A DNA stretch of 64,000 nucleotides. It comes from an uncultured Clostridia bacterium. GTDB taxonomy: Bacteria; Bacillota; Clostridia; UMGS1883. The stretch spans positions 194,339 through 258,338 of the forward strand of contig CANQRB010000002.1 in assembly GCA_947626145.1 (NCBI GenBank). The letters run 5' to 3'. Position 1 is the first letter of the stretch; every line of letters begins with the position of its first letter. Below are positions 33,125 to 40,978 of the stretch, one piece after another. Under the pieces are notes generated by a model. That model was not told the origin of the DNA, ran no database searches, and saw nothing but the letters and a program-made list of their open reading frames with translations. The position numbers and the translations under genes are program-made.

Positions 33125-33151
33125 CTATTGTAAGTATTCGTTGAAAAACGC
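33125..33151 (-). pseudogene. Remnant of a second hydrolase 3' end
   Basis: On the minus strand this reads A-F-F-N-E-Y-L-Q-stop, against E-A-F-F-N-E-Y-L-K-stop at the true end of the hydrolase gene 120 bases on. Eighteen bases are identical between the two spots (33134-33151 and 33280-33297). It looks like the tail of a decayed or deleted tandem copy, or a small duplication. Nothing else of the gene is left in the gap. Confidence 0.45.
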
Positions 33152-33270
33152 CCCACAAAAAACGGCGGTTTTTCTGCATCAATTCATAAGTTTGATCTTA
33201 TTGTTTGGTTTAACAACATATAAATTAAACTTTTTTGCCCTTGAACGATCTGCGCCATTTTGGGAACAGC

Positions 33271-34260
33271 TCATTTCAGGTATTCGTTGAAAAACGCTTC
33301 GATTTTGTCGAAGGGGATCACGTTCACATTGTCATACAGATCGGTGTGGACGGCGTCGGGAATTATGAGCAGCTCTTTGTTGGCGGCGTCGGGGTTGTCC
33401 TTAACCATCGCCGCGAAGGCGTCCCTGCTGAAGTAGCAGGAGTGGGCCTTTTCGCCGTGGATAACCAGAACCGCGCTGCGTATTTCGTTGCTGTAGCAGA
33501 GTATGGGCTGATTGAGGAAGGACATGCAGCCGATTTTATTCCATCCGTTATTGGAGTTAAGGGACCGCGGATGATAGCCCCGTGGAGTTTTGTAATAGGC
33601 GTGATAGTCCTTTACGAAGAAGGGAGCGTCCTCGGGCAGGGGATCGACAACGCCGCCGCCCGGCTCATAGCAGCCCTTGCGGAAGTCCTCGGTTCGCTGG
33701 GTGTTCAGGGCCTTGCGGGCCTCATAGCGGGCCTCGGGACTGTCGGCGGAGTCAAAATAGCCCTTGGCGTTCACCCTGCACATATCGTACATGGTGGAGG
33801 CCACCGTGGCCTTGATTCTCGTGTCTATGGCCGCCGCATTGAGGGCCATTCCGCCCCAGCCGCAGATGCCGGTTATGCCTATTCTTTCGGGGTCAACGTT
33901 GTCCTGCACGCTGAGGAAGTCCACCGCCGCCTGGAAATCCTCGGTGTTGATGTCGGGGGAGGCCATATACCTGGGGGTGCCGCCGCTCTCTCCGGTGAAG
34001 GAGGGATCAAAGGCCAGAGTCACGAAGCCACGCTCCGCCATAGTCTGGGCATAGAGGCCCGACGCCTGCTCCTTTACCGCCCCAAAGGGGCCGCAGAAAG
34101 CGATGGCGGCCATTTTGCCGCCGCCGTCCGTGGGATCGTAGAGGTCGGCCGCCAGAGTTATGCCGTAGCGGTTGGGAAAGGTCACCTTTCGGTGGTTCAC
34201 TTTTTCGCTTTTCGGGAAGGTTTTGTCCCATTCGGTAGAGAGTTGAAGTTTTTCCGCCAT
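33271..34260 (-). CDS. Alpha/beta hydrolase with Cys nucleophile (dienelactone-hydrolase/YcjY-like)
   Basis: A 329-aa cytosolic alpha/beta hydrolase. The nucleophile elbow is GICGWGG, so Cys133 takes the place of the usual Ser, as in dienelactone hydrolase and YcjY-like proteins. The catalytic His is in 'IPDAVHTDLYD' near the end, and 'FDPSFTGESGG' is near the oxyanion side. The ATG at 34260 is chosen for its AAAGGA ribosome site; a TTG at 34278 lies inside it. It is divergent from the LysR gene with overlapping promoters, a classical LysR target layout. Substrate unknown; an ester, lactone or thioester is likely. Confidence 0.8.
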   Translation of the reverse strand: MAEKLQLSTEWDKTFPKSEKVNHRKVTFPNRYGITLAADLYDPTDGGGKMAAIAFCGPFGAVKEQASGLYAQTMAERGFVTLAFDPSFTGESGGTPRYMASPDINTEDFQAAVDFLSVQDNVDPERIGITGICGWGGMALNAAAIDTRIKATVASTMYDMCRVNAKGYFDSADSPEARYEARKALNTQRTEDFRKGCYEPGGGVVDPLPEDAPFFVKDYHAYYKTPRGYHPRSLNSNNGWNKIGCMSFLNQPILCYSNEIRSAVLVIHGEKAHSCYFSRDAFAAMVKDNPDAANKELLIIPDAVHTDLYDNVNVIPFDKIEAFFNEYLK

Positions 34261-34292
34261 AGTCAATCGTCCTTTCAATAGCTTTTTTCTTT

Positions 34293-34321
34293 ATTATACA
34301 CTCTTGACATTTATTCCGCAA
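34293..34321 (-). promoter_or_regulatory. Promoter of the hydrolase gene
   Basis: On the minus strand, TTGCGG (34316-34321), a 17-bp spacer and TATAAT (34293-34298). It overlaps the lysR promoter on the other strand. Confidence 0.65.
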
Positions 34322-34332
34322 ATTGATATAAT
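34304..34332 (+). promoter_or_regulatory. Promoter of lysR and ABC pair 2
   Basis: TTGACA (34304-34309), a 17-bp spacer and TATAAT (34327-34332): a full consensus promoter. Confidence 0.8.
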
Positions 34333-34339
34333 TTATATC
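34325..34339. promoter_or_regulatory. Likely LysR operator
   Basis: GATATAATTTATATC, a 15-bp palindrome (7+1+7) that fits the T-N11-A rule for LysR-type regulators. It covers the -10 of lysR and lies just upstream of the -35 of the divergent hydrolase gene, where a LysR protein would repress itself and activate its target. Confidence 0.6.
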
Positions 34340-34377
34340 GTGATATTCCATTTTAGAATATTATGGAAGTGATTTTT

Positions 34378-35274
34378 ATGGAAATACGGACCCTGCGGTA
34401 TTTTTTGGCCGCGGCCCGGGAAGAAAACATGACCCGCGCGGCTCAGCTGCTCCACGTAACTCAGCCCACCTTGTCCAAGCAAATTCAGGCGCTGGAGGAC
34501 GAGTTGGGCAAAAAGCTGTTCGAGCGCCACAGCTTCAGCATCACCCTCACTGAGGAGGGGATGCTGCTGAAAAAGCGGGCCGAAGATCTGGTGAATATGG
34601 TGGATAAGATAGCCGGCGAGTTCCGCAGTCTGGACGATTTGACCGGCGGCGACATCTATTTCGGCCTTGCGGAGTCCAGCCGGATAAGGTATCTGGCACG
34701 GGAGATAAGGGATTTCAAAAGTACCTGCCCCGGTTTGCGCTACCACATTACCAGCGGCGACACCGAGCAGGTCACCGAATTACTGGATAAGGGACTGTTG
34801 GACTTCGCGGTGCTGGCCGATGAGCCCAACGCCATGAAGTACAGCTTTCTCCCCTTCCCAGAGGCGGACACATGGGTTCTTGCAATGCCGGAGGAACACC
34901 CTCTGTCGGAAAAGGACAGTATAAAATTCGACGACCTTATCGGTCTGCCGCTGTTCTGCTCCGCCCAGGGCTGGCAAAGGGACATTTCCCGCTGGTGCGG
35001 GGGCAGGCTGGACGAGCTGCACCTCGAGGGCTCATTCCGGCTGTCGTACAACGGCTCAATCTTTGTGCGGGAGGGACTGGGCTTCCTTCTGACCCTTGAC
35101 GGACTGTTGAACTCCGGCCCGAACAGCGGCCTCGCCGTCCGTCCCCTCGAGCCAAGGCTGAAAACCGGTATATACCTTATCTGGAAAAAGCATCAGGCTT
35201 TTACGCCAATAGCCAAAAGCTTCCTTGACAAAATTCAGTCCAGCTTCGGCGGAAAAGGGGCGGCTGTATCATGA
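34378..35274 (+). CDS. LysR-family transcriptional regulator
   Basis: A 298-aa LysR regulator of normal length: N-terminal winged helix-turn-helix (about 1-60, 'LRYFLAAAREENMTRAAQLLHVTQPTLSKQIQALEDELGKKLFERH') and a periplasmic-binding-protein-like co-inducer domain (about 90-290). The ATG at 34378 matches the usual start; five residues earlier is possible. It probably controls the divergent hydrolase through the palindrome at 34325-34339 and is co-transcribed with the two ABC genes, whose first start overlaps its stop (ATGA). Confidence 0.93.
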   Translation: MEIRTLRYFLAAAREENMTRAAQLLHVTQPTLSKQIQALEDELGKKLFERHSFSITLTEEGMLLKKRAEDLVNMVDKIAGEFRSLDDLTGGDIYFGLAESSRIRYLAREIRDFKSTCPGLRYHITSGDTEQVTELLDKGLLDFAVLADEPNAMKYSFLPFPEADTWVLAMPEEHPLSEKDSIKFDDLIGLPLFCSAQGWQRDISRWCGGRLDELHLEGSFRLSYNGSIFVREGLGFLLTLDGLLNSGPNSGLAVRPLEPRLKTGIYLIWKKHQAFTPIAKSFLDKIQSSFGGKGAAVS

Positions 35275-36989
35275 AATGGCTGTATGGTTACTTCAGGCCC
35301 CTTCGCGGCAGAATAGGGCTTGAGCTGTTTATAAAGACCGTGGCCACCCTTATGGATCTGTGCATACCGTGGATCCTGGGCCACATAATCGATGTAGTCA
35401 TACCCTCCCGCAGCACGGGCCTCATAGCGGTGTGGGGCACAATGATGATAGTTTGTTCCGTTGTCTGCGTGACCGGAAATATTTACGCCAACCGACTGGC
35501 CTCCTCCATAGCCCGTGACACCACCGAGAGCATACGCCACGACCTGTTCTCCAAGATCATGGCCCTGTCCTCGGTGCGTACGGACAGCTTTACGGCGGCG
35601 TCGCTGGTATCGCGCATAACCGACGACACCTATAACATTAACAACATGACGGGCCGGCTGCTTCGACTTGGCATACGGGCGCCCATACTTTTGGTGGGCG
35701 GTATGGCGATAACGCTGTCCATGGACGCCCCTCTGGCGCTGGTGTGGATAGCGGTGCTGCCCATAGCCATAGGCATATTCATTGCCGTTTCCCTCCGGGG
35801 CATTCCCATGTTTTCCCGCCTGCAAAGCTCTGTGGACAGGATGGTTCAGGTTATCAGGGAGAACATTTCCGGTGTACGGGTGATTAAGGCCCTGTCACGG
35901 ACTGAATATGAAAAGCGGCGGTTTTCACAGATAAACAACGAGGTCTCGGCCAATGAGGAAAGGGCAAACATATCCATGGGTCTGACAAATCCGGCCATAA
36001 ATATGCTGCTGAACATAGCCCTTTCGCTGGTGATTTTCGTCGGAGCCTACCGTGTCAACTCCGGCAGGACGGGCGTGGGAACCATTGTGGCGTTTACGTC
36101 GTATTTTGCGGTAATTCTGAACGCCGTGCTTGGCATAACCCGCATCTTTGTGACCGTGAGCCGTGCCGCGGCCTCGGCTAAGCGTGTAGGCGAAGTACTG
36201 TATGACGAGGCGGATCTGCTCAGGGAGGAGTCCGACGAAACCGCCCGGGCCTTTGTGCGCTTTCGGGACGTGGGCTTTTCCTATAATAAAAACAGGGAAA
36301 ATCTCAGCGATATAAGCTTTGAGCTGAACAGGGGAGAGACCCTCGGCATAATAGGCCCCACCGGCTCGGGCAAGACCACCCTCATAAATCTGCTCATGCG
36401 GTTTTACGACGCCGATCGGGGAGCGGTGCTGATTGACGGCCGTGACGTGCGAACCTATGACAGCGGCGAGCTCCGCGGCAAGTTCGGCGTGGTGTTCCAG
36501 AACGATATGCTTTTCGCCGACAGTATCCGGAGCAACATCGATTTCGGCCGAAATCTGCCGGAGGAGGACATAAACCTCGCCCTTGAATGTGCCCAGGCCA
36601 CGGACTTTGTGAGCCGGCTGCCAAAGGGAATAGACACGGTGCTTAACCCCAAGGGCAACGACCTCTCCGGCGGTCAGAAGCAGCGGCTGCTTATCGCCAG
36701 AGCTTTGGCGGCAAAGCCGGAAATACTGGTGCTCGACGACTCCTCCTCGGCTCTGGATTACGGAACCGACGCCGCCCTCCGGGAGGCGCTGAGGACGAGC
36801 TACGCCGGCTCCACGGTGATAACCGTGGCCCAGCGGATAAGCTCGGTCAAGGACATGGACAAGATTATCTTTTTGGACAACGGAAAAATCGTGGGCCTCG
36901 GCACACACGACCGGCTCATGGAGAGCTGCGAAATGTACCGCGAGACCGCCGAGCTTCAGATGGGGAGGGATATAAATGCCGCTGAGTGA
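35271..36989 (+). CDS. ABC exporter half-transporter, degenerate-site subunit (pair 2)
   Basis: A 572-aa fused membrane/ATPase half-transporter. Six membrane helices (about 1-310) precede the ATPase (Walker A GPTGSGKTT, signature LSGGQKQR). Walker B is ILVLDD, again lacking the catalytic Glu, so this is the degenerate-site subunit. Same design as pair 1 but a separate lineage by sequence. Overlaps the lysR stop by 4 nt and the next gene by 14 nt. Confidence 0.92.
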   Translation: MKWLYGYFRPLRGRIGLELFIKTVATLMDLCIPWILGHIIDVVIPSRSTGLIAVWGTMMIVCSVVCVTGNIYANRLASSIARDTTESIRHDLFSKIMALSSVRTDSFTAASLVSRITDDTYNINNMTGRLLRLGIRAPILLVGGMAITLSMDAPLALVWIAVLPIAIGIFIAVSLRGIPMFSRLQSSVDRMVQVIRENISGVRVIKALSRTEYEKRRFSQINNEVSANEERANISMGLTNPAINMLLNIALSLVIFVGAYRVNSGRTGVGTIVAFTSYFAVILNAVLGITRIFVTVSRAAASAKRVGEVLYDEADLLREESDETARAFVRFRDVGFSYNKNRENLSDISFELNRGETLGIIGPTGSGKTTLINLLMRFYDADRGAVLIDGRDVRTYDSGELRGKFGVVFQNDMLFADSIRSNIDFGRNLPEEDINLALECAQATDFVSRLPKGIDTVLNPKGNDLSGGQKQRLLIARALAAKPEILVLDDSSSALDYGTDAALREALRTSYAGSTVITVAQRISSVKDMDKIIFLDNGKIVGLGTHDRLMESCEMYRETAELQMGRDINAAE

Positions 36990-38739
36990 CAAAACCGAAA
37001 AGCCGAAGGATATAAGATACGTGCTGCGTCGGCTTTGGTCCTACCTGATGAAGTACAGGCTGTGGCTGTTGGCCGCGCTGGGGCTGAACGCCCTGTCCAA
37101 CCTTTTTAACCTGATCGGGCCGGTGCTCTCCGGCTCGGCCATCGACGCCATAAGTCCCAACGGCGGCACGGACTTTGCCGCAGTTGGCAGGTATGTGGCG
37201 CTGATGATTGTATTTTACATACTTTCCTCCCTGCTGTCCTATCTCCTCTCGGTGCTGATGATTCATCTTGGACGGAAGATAACCTACGCCATGCGCCAGG
37301 ATGCATTCGATTCCCTGGCTTCGCTGCCAGTGAACTATTTTGACCAAAGCTACGCCGGCAACATCATCAGTAAGCTTTCCTACGACATCGACACGGTGAA
37401 CACCTCCCTTTCCTCCGATCTGATACAGATCTTTACCAGCGCCATAACCATTGTGGGCGCCTTCGTGATGATGCTCACCATAGCTCCGGTCATGGTGGCG
37501 GTGTTCGCCGTCACGATTCCGCTCTCCGTGGGGGTCACGGGCTTTATTACAAAAAAGGTGCATCCGCTGTTCAAAAGGCGCTCGGCTGCTCTGGGCGAGC
37601 TCAACGGCTATGCCGAGGAAATGATAACCGGACAAAAGACCGTCCGTGCCTACTGTGCCGAGGAGGAGATAACGGGCCGCTTCGACGTAAAAAACGGCGA
37701 GGCCTGCCGTTCGTTCTATAACGCCGAATACTACGGCAGTATGTCCGGCCCGTCGATGAATTTTATAAACAACCTTTCCCTTTCGTTTATAAGCATTTTT
37801 GGGGCGGTGCTGTATATGCTGGGCCGGATAAGCATAGGCAAGATATCCTCCTTCGTTCTTTATTCCCGCAAATTTGCCGGCCCCATCAACGAGGTGGCCA
37901 ACATCATCAACGAGCTCCAGTCCGCCTGTGCCGCGGCGGAGCGTGTGTTCCGGCTCATCGACGAGGAGAAGGAGGACGCTAATGATACCGTTGATAAGGA
38001 CGCATCCGTCAGCCGTACCGACGTTAGCATTGATCGGGTTCGTTTCGGTTACGCTCCCGACAGGCCGGTAATACATGACCTCAGCCTTGAGGTGGGCGAG
38101 GGAGCGATGATAGCCATCACCGGCCCCACCGGCGCGGGAAAGACCACTATAATCAACCTGCTCATGCGGTTCTACGATCCGGACAGCGGCACAATATCCG
38201 TGGACGGCGTGGATATCCGCTCCGTCAGCCGTGGCGACCTGCGTCGGCTTTATGCCATGGTGCTTCAGGACACATGGCTCTTCAACGGCACCGTCTACGA
38301 AAATATTGCCTATGCCCGGCCCGAAGCCTCGGCAAGCGAGGTGGAGGCCGCCGCAAGGTCGGCCATGATACACGAGTTCATTGTTCGGCTGCCTCAAGGG
38401 TATAACACCGTCCTCAGCGAGAACGGCATAAATATTTCAAAAGGACAGAAGCAGCTCCTGACCATAGCAAGAGCCATGCTCTGCAACGCAAAAATGCTTA
38501 TTCTGGACGAGGCCACCTCCAATGTGGACACCAGAACGGAAAAATACATTTATACCGCCATGCGTAAGCTGATGCGTGACAAGACCTGCTTCGTCATAGC
38601 CCACCGGCTTTCCACCATCAGGAACGCCGACAAAATACTCGTAATAAACAACGGCGACATCACCGAGACCGGCACCCATGACGAGCTCATGGCGAAGCGC
38701 GGCGACTATTACAGGATGTATATGTCGCAGTACAAATAG
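36976..38739 (+). CDS. ABC exporter half-transporter, catalytic-Glu subunit (pair 2)
   Basis: A 587-aa partner of the preceding gene. Walker A is GPTGAGKTT, Walker B LILDEAT has the catalytic Glu, and the signature is ISKGQKQ in place of SGGQ. The pair therefore has one active and one degenerate ATP site. The start has GGGAGG upstream within the previous gene. Efflux of a small hydrophobic compound or peptide is the likely role. Confidence 0.92.
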   Translation: MPLSDKTEKPKDIRYVLRRLWSYLMKYRLWLLAALGLNALSNLFNLIGPVLSGSAIDAISPNGGTDFAAVGRYVALMIVFYILSSLLSYLLSVLMIHLGRKITYAMRQDAFDSLASLPVNYFDQSYAGNIISKLSYDIDTVNTSLSSDLIQIFTSAITIVGAFVMMLTIAPVMVAVFAVTIPLSVGVTGFITKKVHPLFKRRSAALGELNGYAEEMITGQKTVRAYCAEEEITGRFDVKNGEACRSFYNAEYYGSMSGPSMNFINNLSLSFISIFGAVLYMLGRISIGKISSFVLYSRKFAGPINEVANIINELQSACAAAERVFRLIDEEKEDANDTVDKDASVSRTDVSIDRVRFGYAPDRPVIHDLSLEVGEGAMIAITGPTGAGKTTIINLLMRFYDPDSGTISVDGVDIRSVSRGDLRRLYAMVLQDTWLFNGTVYENIAYARPEASASEVEAAARSAMIHEFIVRLPQGYNTVLSENGINISKGQKQLLTIARAMLCNAKMLILDEATSNVDTRTEKYIYTAMRKLMRDKTCFVIAHRLSTIRNADKILVINNGDITETGTHDELMAKRGDYYRMYMSQYK

Positions 38740-38748
38740 GAGGATATT

Positions 38749-39246
38749 ATGCCAAAGGTAACGCTTATGTGCGGCAGGATATGCAGTGGAAAAAGCACCT
38801 ATGCACAAAAACTGAGGAGGGAAAACAGGGCCGTTCTGCTTTCGGTCGATGAGATAATGCTGACCCTTTTCGGCCAGCACACCGGCGACAGGCACGACGA
38901 GTATGTGGAAAAGCTGGAAAGCTACCTTTTCGCCAAGTCGCTGGAGATTGTGGAGACAGGCACGAATGTGGTGTTCGACATCGGACTTTGGACAAGAAGC
39001 GAACGCGATTGCGCAAGGGAATTTTACCGCTCGCATAATGTGGAATACGAGCTGGTATATATCGACGTGGACGACGGCGAGTGGCGGCGGCGCATCGAGA
39101 AAAGGAACAGGGCGGTGCTGGCCGGGGAGACCGACGCTTATTACGTGGACGACGGTTTGGCGGCCAAGTTCGCCGGAATGTTCGAGAAGCCCGGCCCCGA
39201 CGAGCCGGATATAAATTTTATAAAATGGAGGAACGGCAATGAATGA
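38749..39246 (+). CDS. P-loop kinase-like ATP-binding protein
   Basis: A 165-aa single-domain P-loop protein of the AAA_33/zeta-toxin-like kinase group. Walker A is GRICSGKST (about 9-17), 'LLSVDEIMLTLFG' (about 30-42) is the nucleotide/substrate Asp region, and 'NVVFDIGLWTRSERD' (about 75-89) is the Walker B-like strand, with an Arg-rich lid (about 112-118). Proteins of this kind phosphorylate small molecules, nucleotides or antibiotics; the substrate here is unknown. It lies 9 nt after ABC pair 2 and overlaps the MazG-like gene, so all three belong to one transcript. Confidence 0.78.
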   Translation: MPKVTLMCGRICSGKSTYAQKLRRENRAVLLSVDEIMLTLFGQHTGDRHDEYVEKLESYLFAKSLEIVETGTNVVFDIGLWTRSERDCAREFYRSHNVEYELVYIDVDDGEWRRRIEKRNRAVLAGETDAYYVDDGLAAKFAGMFEKPGPDEPDINFIKWRNGNE

Positions 39247-39559
39247 CAGTAAGACTACGGTTTCGGAGATAAAGGAGCTTATCCGTGATTTCTGCACAAA
39301 AAGAAATTGGAAAATGCGGGTCCTTAACACCGCCATAAGCGTAAATCTTGAGGCGGCCGAGCTGCTGGAGATCTTCCAGTGGTGCGACAAAAGCGAGGCG
39401 GAAAAAATCGCGAGAGAAACGGACAGGGAGCACTTCCGCGAGGAGCTGGCCGACGTTATGATATACTGTATGCAGCTGGCGATCGCCTGCGACGTGGATA
39501 TAGCTTCGGCGATAGAGGATAAGATGGGGAAGAACGCCGTAAAATATCCTCTGGATTGA
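39239..39559 (+). CDS. MazG-like nucleotide pyrophosphohydrolase
   Basis: A 106-aa all-alpha NTP pyrophosphatase of the MazG/dCTP-pyrophosphatase-like group. The metal-binding layout is E-x3-E in 'LEAAELLEIFQW' (about 36-47) and E-x3-D in 'FREELADVMIYCMQLA' (about 71-86). It cleaves dNTPs or odd nucleotides to the monophosphate and pyrophosphate, a house-cleaning role. Starts inside the end of the kinase gene and ends the operon. Confidence 0.85.
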   Translation: MNDSKTTVSEIKELIRDFCTKRNWKMRVLNTAISVNLEAAELLEIFQWCDKSEAEKIARETDREHFREELADVMIYCMQLAIACDVDIASAIEDKMGKNAVKYPLD

Positions 39560-39575
39560 CCCGAAAATATATGTC

Positions 39576-39604
39576 TTGACTAAAAGGGTTAAAAGTGGTA
39601 TAAT
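39576..39604 (+). promoter_or_regulatory. Promoter of the HD-GYP gene
   Basis: TTGACT (39576-39581), a 17-bp spacer and TATAAT (39599-39604), 39 bases before the start. Confidence 0.8.
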
Positions 39605-39643
39605 AAACAGATGTAAACATATATAATGTGAGGTGTGGGAGTT

Positions 39644-40324
39644 ATGTGGTTCAACGACAAGAACGCTCTTGTGGGCAAGCGGTTCCGGACTACGGCGGAC
39701 ACAAAAGAGCTGCTGGAGCTCCACGGCTTTCTGGCGGAAAGCTTTGCTTCACGGGCGGAGGATCGGGCCGGCAACGCCGCCGGGCACATCCGGCGGATAA
39801 AGCAGCTTACCGGAATTTTGGTTCGGGCCATGCTGGAAAACGACTACCCAGAATTTACGGCGGAGTATGCCGACAATATAATACTGGCGTCCCCCCTTCA
39901 CGACATCGGCAAAATAACCGTCCGTGACGAAATACTTAAAAAGGGCGACAAGCTCACCTCCGGAGAGAGCGGGGAGCTTATGAACCACACCCTCGCCGGC
40001 AGCGAGATACTGCACGAGCTGGCGGAGGCGGTGGGCGGCGGCACATATATTGCCGTCGCGGCGGTGATAGCCCGTTACCACCACGAGCGCTGGAACGGCT
40101 GCGGCTATCCCGACCGGCTTCGGGGCGAGGCCATACCCCTTGCCGCGCGTATCGTGTCCATAACCGACAGCTTCGACTGTCTCGCCGCCGGCAGCCCTTA
40201 CAGCAAAAAGGTGGGCGTCGACGGGGCGGCGGAGCTGCTGCGCAGATTTGCCGGCGAATATTACGATCCGGCGTTGACGGACATATTCCTGTCCAAGAAA
40301 AACGCTATTGCCGAGCTTTATTGA
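39644..40324 (+). CDS. HD-GYP domain protein
   Basis: A 226-aa protein from the ATG at 39644 (a GTG three codons earlier is possible). It is almost entirely an HD-GYP domain: a metal-binding HDIGK (about 86-90), then 'HHERWNGCGYPDRLRGEAIPLAARIVSITDSFDCL' (about 146-180) with the GYP and the second metal cluster. Known members hydrolyse cyclic di-GMP. There is no receiver, PAS or membrane sensor domain; the first 60 residues are a short helical region of unknown role. Monocistronic. Confidence 0.88.
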   Translation: MWFNDKNALVGKRFRTTADTKELLELHGFLAESFASRAEDRAGNAAGHIRRIKQLTGILVRAMLENDYPEFTAEYADNIILASPLHDIGKITVRDEILKKGDKLTSGESGELMNHTLAGSEILHELAEAVGGGTYIAVAAVIARYHHERWNGCGYPDRLRGEAIPLAARIVSITDSFDCLAAGSPYSKKVGVDGAAELLRRFAGEYYDPALTDIFLSKKNAIAELY

Positions 40325-40359
40325 TTTTTGTTAATTTTTATTAAAAAGGGTGATAAAAT

Positions 40360-40974
40360 ATGAAGGTATTGCTTGTTAACGGCAGCCCCCACAGGAATGG
40401 CTGCACCTATACGGCCCTCTGCGAGGTGGCCAAGGGCCTGACCGAGGGCGGAGTGGAGAGCGAGATTTTTCAGGCCGGAGCCACGGCCAAGGGCTGTCTG
40501 GGCTGCGGCTACTGCCGCAAGGCCGGCAAATGTGTGACAGATGACTGCGTGAACGAAATCCTGCCCCGCCTTGAGGAGTTTGACGGCCTTGTTATCGGTT
40601 CGCCCGTTCACTACGCCGCCGCCGGAGGAGCCGCCACGTCCTTTATGGATAGGCTTTTCTACGCCGGCGGAGGAAAACTGAAATTTAAGGTGGGCGCCGC
40701 CGTTGCCAGCGCCCGGCGGGCCGGCACTACCGCCACGGTAGACCAGCTTTTGAAATATTTCACTATCAACAATATGCCCGTGGTCAGCTCCAACTACTGG
40801 CCCATGGTTCACGGCAACAGCCCCGCCGAGGTGGCTCAGGACATTGAGGGGCTTCAGACTATGCGGATATTGGGCCGGAACATGGCCTGGCTGATAAAGT
40901 GCATAAAGCTGGGCGAGGAAAACGGCCTGACGCCTGAGCTTGAGGATAAGATCTATACTAACTTTATAAGGTGA
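40360..40974 (+). CDS. Flavodoxin-fold NAD(P)H-dependent oxidoreductase
   Basis: A 204-aa FMN-binding reductase of the NADPH-dependent FMN reductase/iron-sulfur flavoprotein group. 'LLVNGSPHRNGCTYTAL' (about 4-20) is the FMN phosphate loop. 'CLGCGYCRKAGKCVTDDC' (about 46-64) is the Cys cluster that in Isf-type proteins holds a 4Fe-4S centre, though its spacing is loose here. 'VIGSPVHYAAAGG' is the second flavin loop. Likely a cytosolic electron-transfer or detoxifying reductase. It is 4 nt before murD and probably co-transcribed. Confidence 0.85.
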   Translation: MKVLLVNGSPHRNGCTYTALCEVAKGLTEGGVESEIFQAGATAKGCLGCGYCRKAGKCVTDDCVNEILPRLEEFDGLVIGSPVHYAAAGGAATSFMDRLFYAGGGKLKFKVGAAVASARRAGTTATVDQLLKYFTINNMPVVSSNYWPMVHGNSPAEVAQDIEGLQTMRILGRNMAWLIKCIKLGEENGLTPELEDKIYTNFIR

Positions 40975-40978
40975 AATT

